Assembly: GCA_002171375.1 (NCBI GenBank)
Contig: NHFK01000017.1
Span: forward strand, 8,117 to 15,827
Source: Alphaproteobacteria bacterium TMED109
GTDB lineage: Bacteria; Pseudomonadota; Alphaproteobacteria; TMED109
DNA length: 7,711 nt
Direction: 5' to 3'
The position numbers were made by a program, and so were the translations under genes. The notes beneath the pieces were generated by a model. The model ran no database searches. It was not told the origin of the DNA and worked only from the letters and a program-made list of their open reading frames with translations. Shown in pieces: positions 5,821 through 7,711 of the stretch (the first letter of the stretch is position 1; each line of letters starts with the position of its first letter).

Positions 5821-6354
5821 CTAAAAATCCTTTGCACCAATAAGTTTTTGAGATAATAAAACCGCATTAATAGAATTAGTTTTATATGCTAATCCTAGCA
5901 TAGCGTTTATAGTTTCAGAAACATCATCAATTTTCTCACACCTTGTAACATTTACATTTAAGGCCTCTAATACTTTTGCTGTTGCTTTACCCATCGGAAC
6001 TTGCCATGGGTTAAACTCATTCCATTCACCTCTCATAGTCACTAACATAAGAAGAGGAAAGTCACATGCTCTTGTTATTGAAGCTATGGAATTGATACAA
6101 TTCCCTACTCCGCTTGATTGCATTAATAAAGCACCCTTTTCTCCACCTAGCCATGCCCCCGCTAGTAAGCCTACCCCCTCTTCTTCTGAAGTTAAGCTAA
6201 TCATCTTCATATTTTTATCATTTTCACAGTAATCAATTAGATCTTTATGACCTGCATCGGGAACATAAGCTATTTGCTTAATTTTATTATCTTTAAAAAC
6301 TTCATAAATATTATAAGGCCAGTTATATTTTTTATTATTTGAAACTTTATCCAT
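5821..6354 (-). CDS. Split ThDP-dependent 2-oxoacid decarboxylase, PYR-domain (alpha) subunit, ComD-like
   Basis: The 177-residue protein forms the aminopyrimidine-binding (PYR) half of a ThDP enzyme. Key segments are IAYVPDAGHKDLIDY (28-42), the activating-glutamate region LTSEEEGVGLLAGAWLGG (54-71; Glu58 is the best candidate for the cofactor-activating Glu by alignment to xEEG motifs), and GALLMQSSGVGNCINSIAS (74-92), followed by LLMLVTMRGEWNEFNPWQ (101-118). These motifs are characteristic of sulfopyruvate decarboxylase alpha subunits and the N-terminal part of phosphonopyruvate decarboxylase. It is the first gene of the minus-strand cluster and is followed after 8 nt by its PP-domain partner. 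The ATG has no clear Shine-Dalgarno in its A/T-only upstream stretch, unlike the internal genes, so initiation may be leaderless or SD-independent. No PEP mutase, sulfolactate dehydrogenase or taurine/sulfonate gene is visible to support a phosphono- or sulfopyruvate substrate. Confidence 0.86.
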   Translation of the reverse strand: MDKVSNNKKYNWPYNIYEVFKDNKIKQIAYVPDAGHKDLIDYCENDKNMKMISLTSEEEGVGLLAGAWLGGEKGALLMQSSGVGNCINSIASITRACDFPLLMLVTMRGEWNEFNPWQVPMGKATAKVLEALNVNVTRCEKIDDVSETINAMLGLAYKTNSINAVLLSQKLIGAKDF

Positions 6355-6479
6355 TTTATAATTATTTCTTAATTATTAGAAAGTTTATTATATATAACAA
6401 AAATATATATTGAAAGTAATTCTTGATCCATTATATACAGTGGTATATAACCATATAATGATTTAGATTTGGTGTTTGT
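6355..6479. promoter_or_regulatory. Divergent intergenic promoter region between the ThDP cluster and moaA
   Basis: This is the longest non-coding stretch in the window (125 bp, almost all A/T), and it must drive both the minus-strand cluster and moaA. On the plus strand TTGATC (6423-6428), a 17-bp spacer and TATAAC (6446-6451) form a credible sigma-70 promoter for moaA; a perfect TATAAT (6454-6459) eight bases further is an alternative -10. On the minus strand TATAAT (6392-6387) could serve the ThDP cluster, with only a poor -35 about 17 bp upstream. An inverted repeat at 6431-6450 lies between the plus-strand elements. No riboswitch-like conserved helices or small ORF were recognised; in particular nothing here resembles the long structured Moco leader. 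Such an A/T background makes chance promoter matches common. Confidence 0.5.
6431..6450. repeat. Perfect 8+8 bp inverted repeat, candidate operator
   Basis: The left arm TTATATAC (6431-6438) and right arm GTATATAA (6443-6450) are exact reverse complements around the 4-bp centre AGTG. The repeat sits between the candidate -35 and -10 of moaA and overlaps that -10, a common place for a repressor-binding site. A second, partly overlapping dyad, TGGT (6441-6444) / ACCA (6450-6453), shares the right arm. No regulator gene is in the window. Since most bases are A/T, chance is a real alternative, although both arms contain a G/C base in matching positions. Confidence 0.45.
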
Positions 6480-7511
6480 ATGTTAGATAAACCGTTTGAT
6501 AAAATAAATAAAGATAGTAGTCCTTTAATAGATCCATTTGGAAGAGCTATATCTTACCTAAGAGTATCACTAACTGATAGATGCGATTTTAGGTGTGTTT
6601 ATTGTATGGCAGAAAACATGACTTTTCTTCCAAAAGCTGATGTACTATCTCTTGAAGAGATAGAGACACTTTGTGCTTCTTTTATAAATCTTGGTACTAA
6701 AAAAATTAGACTCACAGGCGGAGAACCATTAGTAAGAAAGAACGTACTAACTCTTATAAAATCTCTTGGATCAAAAATAGGTTCAGGACTTGAGGAATTA
6801 ACTTTAACTACTAATGGAAGTCAGTTATCAAGGTTTTCTGAACAATTATATGATTATGGAGTAAGAAGAGTAAACGTTTCTATAGATACATTAAACCCCG
6901 AACTTTTCAAGAAAATTACTAGATGGGGTGATTTAGAAAAAGTTTTAAATGGTCTTAAATCTGCAACTAGGGCAGGATTAAAATGTAAAATTAATGCTGT
7001 AGCTTTAAAAGGTGTTAATGAAAATGAATTACAGAGTATGATAGAATGGGCACATAATGAAGGGCATGATTTTACAGTAATAGAAACTATGCCAATGGGA
7101 GAAATCACTGAAGATAGAACTGACCAATATTTACCTCTATCTATGGTTAGAGCTAAACTAAGAGAAAAGTTTACTTTAACAGAAAGTGAATATAAAACTG
7201 GAGGTCCAGCAAGATATGTAAAAATAGAAGAAACTGGTGGAAGGCTTGGGTTTATAACACCTCTTACACATAATTTTTGCGAATCCTGTAATAGGGTAAG
7301 GCTTACATGTACTGGAATGCTTTATATGTGCCTTGGTCAAGACGATTCAGCTAATTTAAGAAAAGAGTTACAACAAGGTAAAACAGGTATCGAGTTAGAA
7401 GAAGCTATTAGAGAGGCTATTTCTAGAAAACCTAAAGGTCATGATTTTGAAATTAGTCGAAGATCTTCTGGGCCAGCAGTCAAAAGACATATGAGTGTAA
7501 CAGGCGGATAA
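6480..7511 (+). CDS. moaA: GTP 3',8-cyclase MoaA (molybdenum cofactor biosynthesis, radical SAM)
   Basis: The 343-residue protein has the family's usual length and both iron-sulfur sites. The N-terminal radical-SAM motif CDFRCVYC supplies Cys35, Cys39 and Cys42. The C-terminal cluster is [18 protein letters not shown] with Cys267, Cys270 and Cys284 (CxxC-13-C), and the Arg residues in NRVRLT contact GTP in known MoaA structures. [11 protein letters not shown] (78-88) is the SAM-binding GGEP region, and [11 protein letters not shown] (133-143) is also typical. The protein ends in the essential Gly-Gly (342-343). It converts GTP to 3',8-cyclo-7,8-dihydro-GTP, the first step of molybdopterin synthesis, with MoaC acting next. 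The ATG gives the conserved [22 protein letters not shown]-terminus; only a weak GGTG lies upstream. No other moa/moe/mog gene is in the window. It is divergent from the ThDP cluster across a 125-bp promoter region. Confidence 0.97.
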   Translation: MLDKPFDKINKDSSPLIDPFGRAISYLRVSLTDRCDFRCVYCMAENMTFLPKADVLSLEEIETLCASFINLGTKKIRLTGGEPLVRKNVLTLIKSLGSKIGSGLEELTLTTNGSQLSRFSEQLYDYGVRRVNVSIDTLNPELFKKITRWGDLEKVLNGLKSATRAGLKCKINAVALKGVNENELQSMIEWAHNEGHDFTVIETMPMGEITEDRTDQYLPLSMVRAKLREKFTLTESEYKTGGPARYVKIEETGGRLGFITPLTHNFCESCNRVRLTCTGMLYMCLGQDDSANLRKELQQGKTGIELEEAIREAISRKPKGHDFEISRRSSGPAVKRHMSVTGG

Positions 7512-7558
7512 ATTTATCTTTAAACTTAATTTATTAAGTGCTAACTTTCCTATATCAT

Positions 7559-7564
7559 TATAAT
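7559..7564 (+). promoter_or_regulatory. Possible -10 element for NAD kinase
   Basis: An exact TATAAT lies 25 nt before the NAD kinase ATG in the 78-nt gap after moaA. No good -35 occurs 16-18 bp upstream; a 6-bp dyad ACTTAA/TTAAGT (7524-7539) occupies that position instead. It may mark an own promoter for the gene or be a chance match in A/T-rich DNA. Confidence 0.25.
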
Positions 7565-7589
7565 CAAAAAAAACACGGTTTAATTTAAA

Positions 7590-7711
7590 ATGAAATTTAA
7601 TAAAATCGCTTTTATTGCATCAAATTCAAAAGAAGCTCAAAAAGCGTTAAAAGAATTATCTAAAAAATATAATAATACAAATGTTGATCAAGCAGATATC
7701 ATTGTAGCATT
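7590..7711 (+). CDS. nadK: NAD kinase, N-terminal fragment (3' end outside window)
   Basis: An ATG at 7590 opens a frame that runs off the window: 40 complete codons plus two bases, beginning MKFNKIAFIASNSKEAQKAL and reaching NTNVDQADIIVA. The opening strand-helix (IAFIASNSKEAQ), then an ADIIVA strand about 35 residues in, match the N-terminus of short alphaproteobacterial NAD kinases, in which this strand is followed at once by the LGGDGFML (GGDGT-type) catalytic motif. That motif lies just past the window end, so the call rests on the first 40 residues. The enzyme phosphorylates NAD to NADP in the cytoplasm. The gene starts 78 nt after moaA on the same strand. There is no good Shine-Dalgarno, but a TATAAT at 7559-7564 could be its own -10. 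Confidence 0.75.
   Translation, partial: MKFNKIAFIASNSKEAQKALKELSKKYNNTNVDQADIIVA

Noticed and set aside
5219..6354. Naming the ThDP pair comDE (sulfopyruvate decarboxylase) outright
   Set aside because: Domain architecture fits, but no sulfonate-metabolism gene is nearby and the substrate-binding residues could not be checked, so no gene symbol was assigned.
6355..6479. Molybdenum-cofactor riboswitch upstream of moaA
   Set aside because: The likely transcript leader is only ~15-30 nt from the best -10 elements, and the region is almost entirely A/T without the long G/C-containing helices of that RNA.
6854..7108. 84-codon open frame on the minus strand inside moaA
   Set aside because: The sense frame is an intact MoaA with all cofactor ligands; the antisense frame shows no family motif.
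7524..7539. ACTTAA/TTAAGT dyad after moaA as an intrinsic terminator
   Set aside because: The stem is only 6 bp with a single G-C pair, and it is followed by GCTAACTTTCC rather than a U tract.
1..7711. Mobile elements, CRISPR arrays, tRNA/rRNA genes, phage defence genes
   Set aside because: No transposase or integrase motif, no regularly spaced direct repeats, no tRNA cloverleaf or rRNA sequence was found; coding is continuous with metabolic genes and composition looks uniform.

Overview
The window is strongly AT-rich (roughly 30% G+C by eye) and densely packed. Most genes overlap or lie 8-18 nt apart. The protein repertoire is an FAD-linked 2-hydroxyacid oxidase tail, two acyl-CoA dehydrogenases, a CaiB/BaiF CoA-transferase, a HTD2-type enoyl-CoA hydratase, a split ThDP decarboxylase, MoaA and NAD kinase. 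Low G+C, short spacers and this gene mix suggest a streamlined, probably marine alphaproteobacterium (SAR11, HIMB59, AEGEAN-169 or SAR116-like). That placement is inferred from composition and protein style, because the window holds no phylogenetic marker such as rRNA.

Layout. Bases 1-2004 (+) carry the last 67 codons of an FAD-linked oxidase and, 18 nt later, a complete 593-residue acyl-CoA dehydrogenase of the DmdC-like class. Bases 6354-2001 (-) hold a compact five-gene cluster, in transcription order: the PYR-domain subunit and the PP-domain subunit of a split thiamine-diphosphate 2-oxoacid decarboxylase, a 395-residue acyl-CoA dehydrogenase starting at TTG, a family III (CaiB/BaiF) CoA-transferase, and a mesaconyl/itaconyl-CoA hydratase-like protein. 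The two blocks converge and their stop codons interlock at bases 2001-2004. Bases 6355-6479 are a 125-bp divergent promoter region with a perfect 8+8 bp inverted repeat. moaA (6480-7511, +) follows, and then the first 40 codons of NAD kinase (7590-7711, +) run off the window.

Working together. The last three genes of the minus-strand cluster make a chemically sensible module: CoA activation of a carboxylic acid, alpha,beta-desaturation, and hydration of the enoyl-CoA. The same family trio occurs in known C5-dicarboxylate (itaconate/mesaconate) degradation, which also needs a citramalyl-CoA lyase. No lyase is visible here. The unexpected part is the ThDP decarboxylase pair at the head of the cluster. 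It resembles sulfopyruvate/phosphonopyruvate decarboxylase subunits but has none of the usual partner genes (PEP mutase, sulfolactate dehydrogenase) in view. The cluster is the best candidate here for an uncharacterised catabolic pathway; its substrate cannot be read from the sequence. moaA and nadK look like ordinary housekeeping neighbours.
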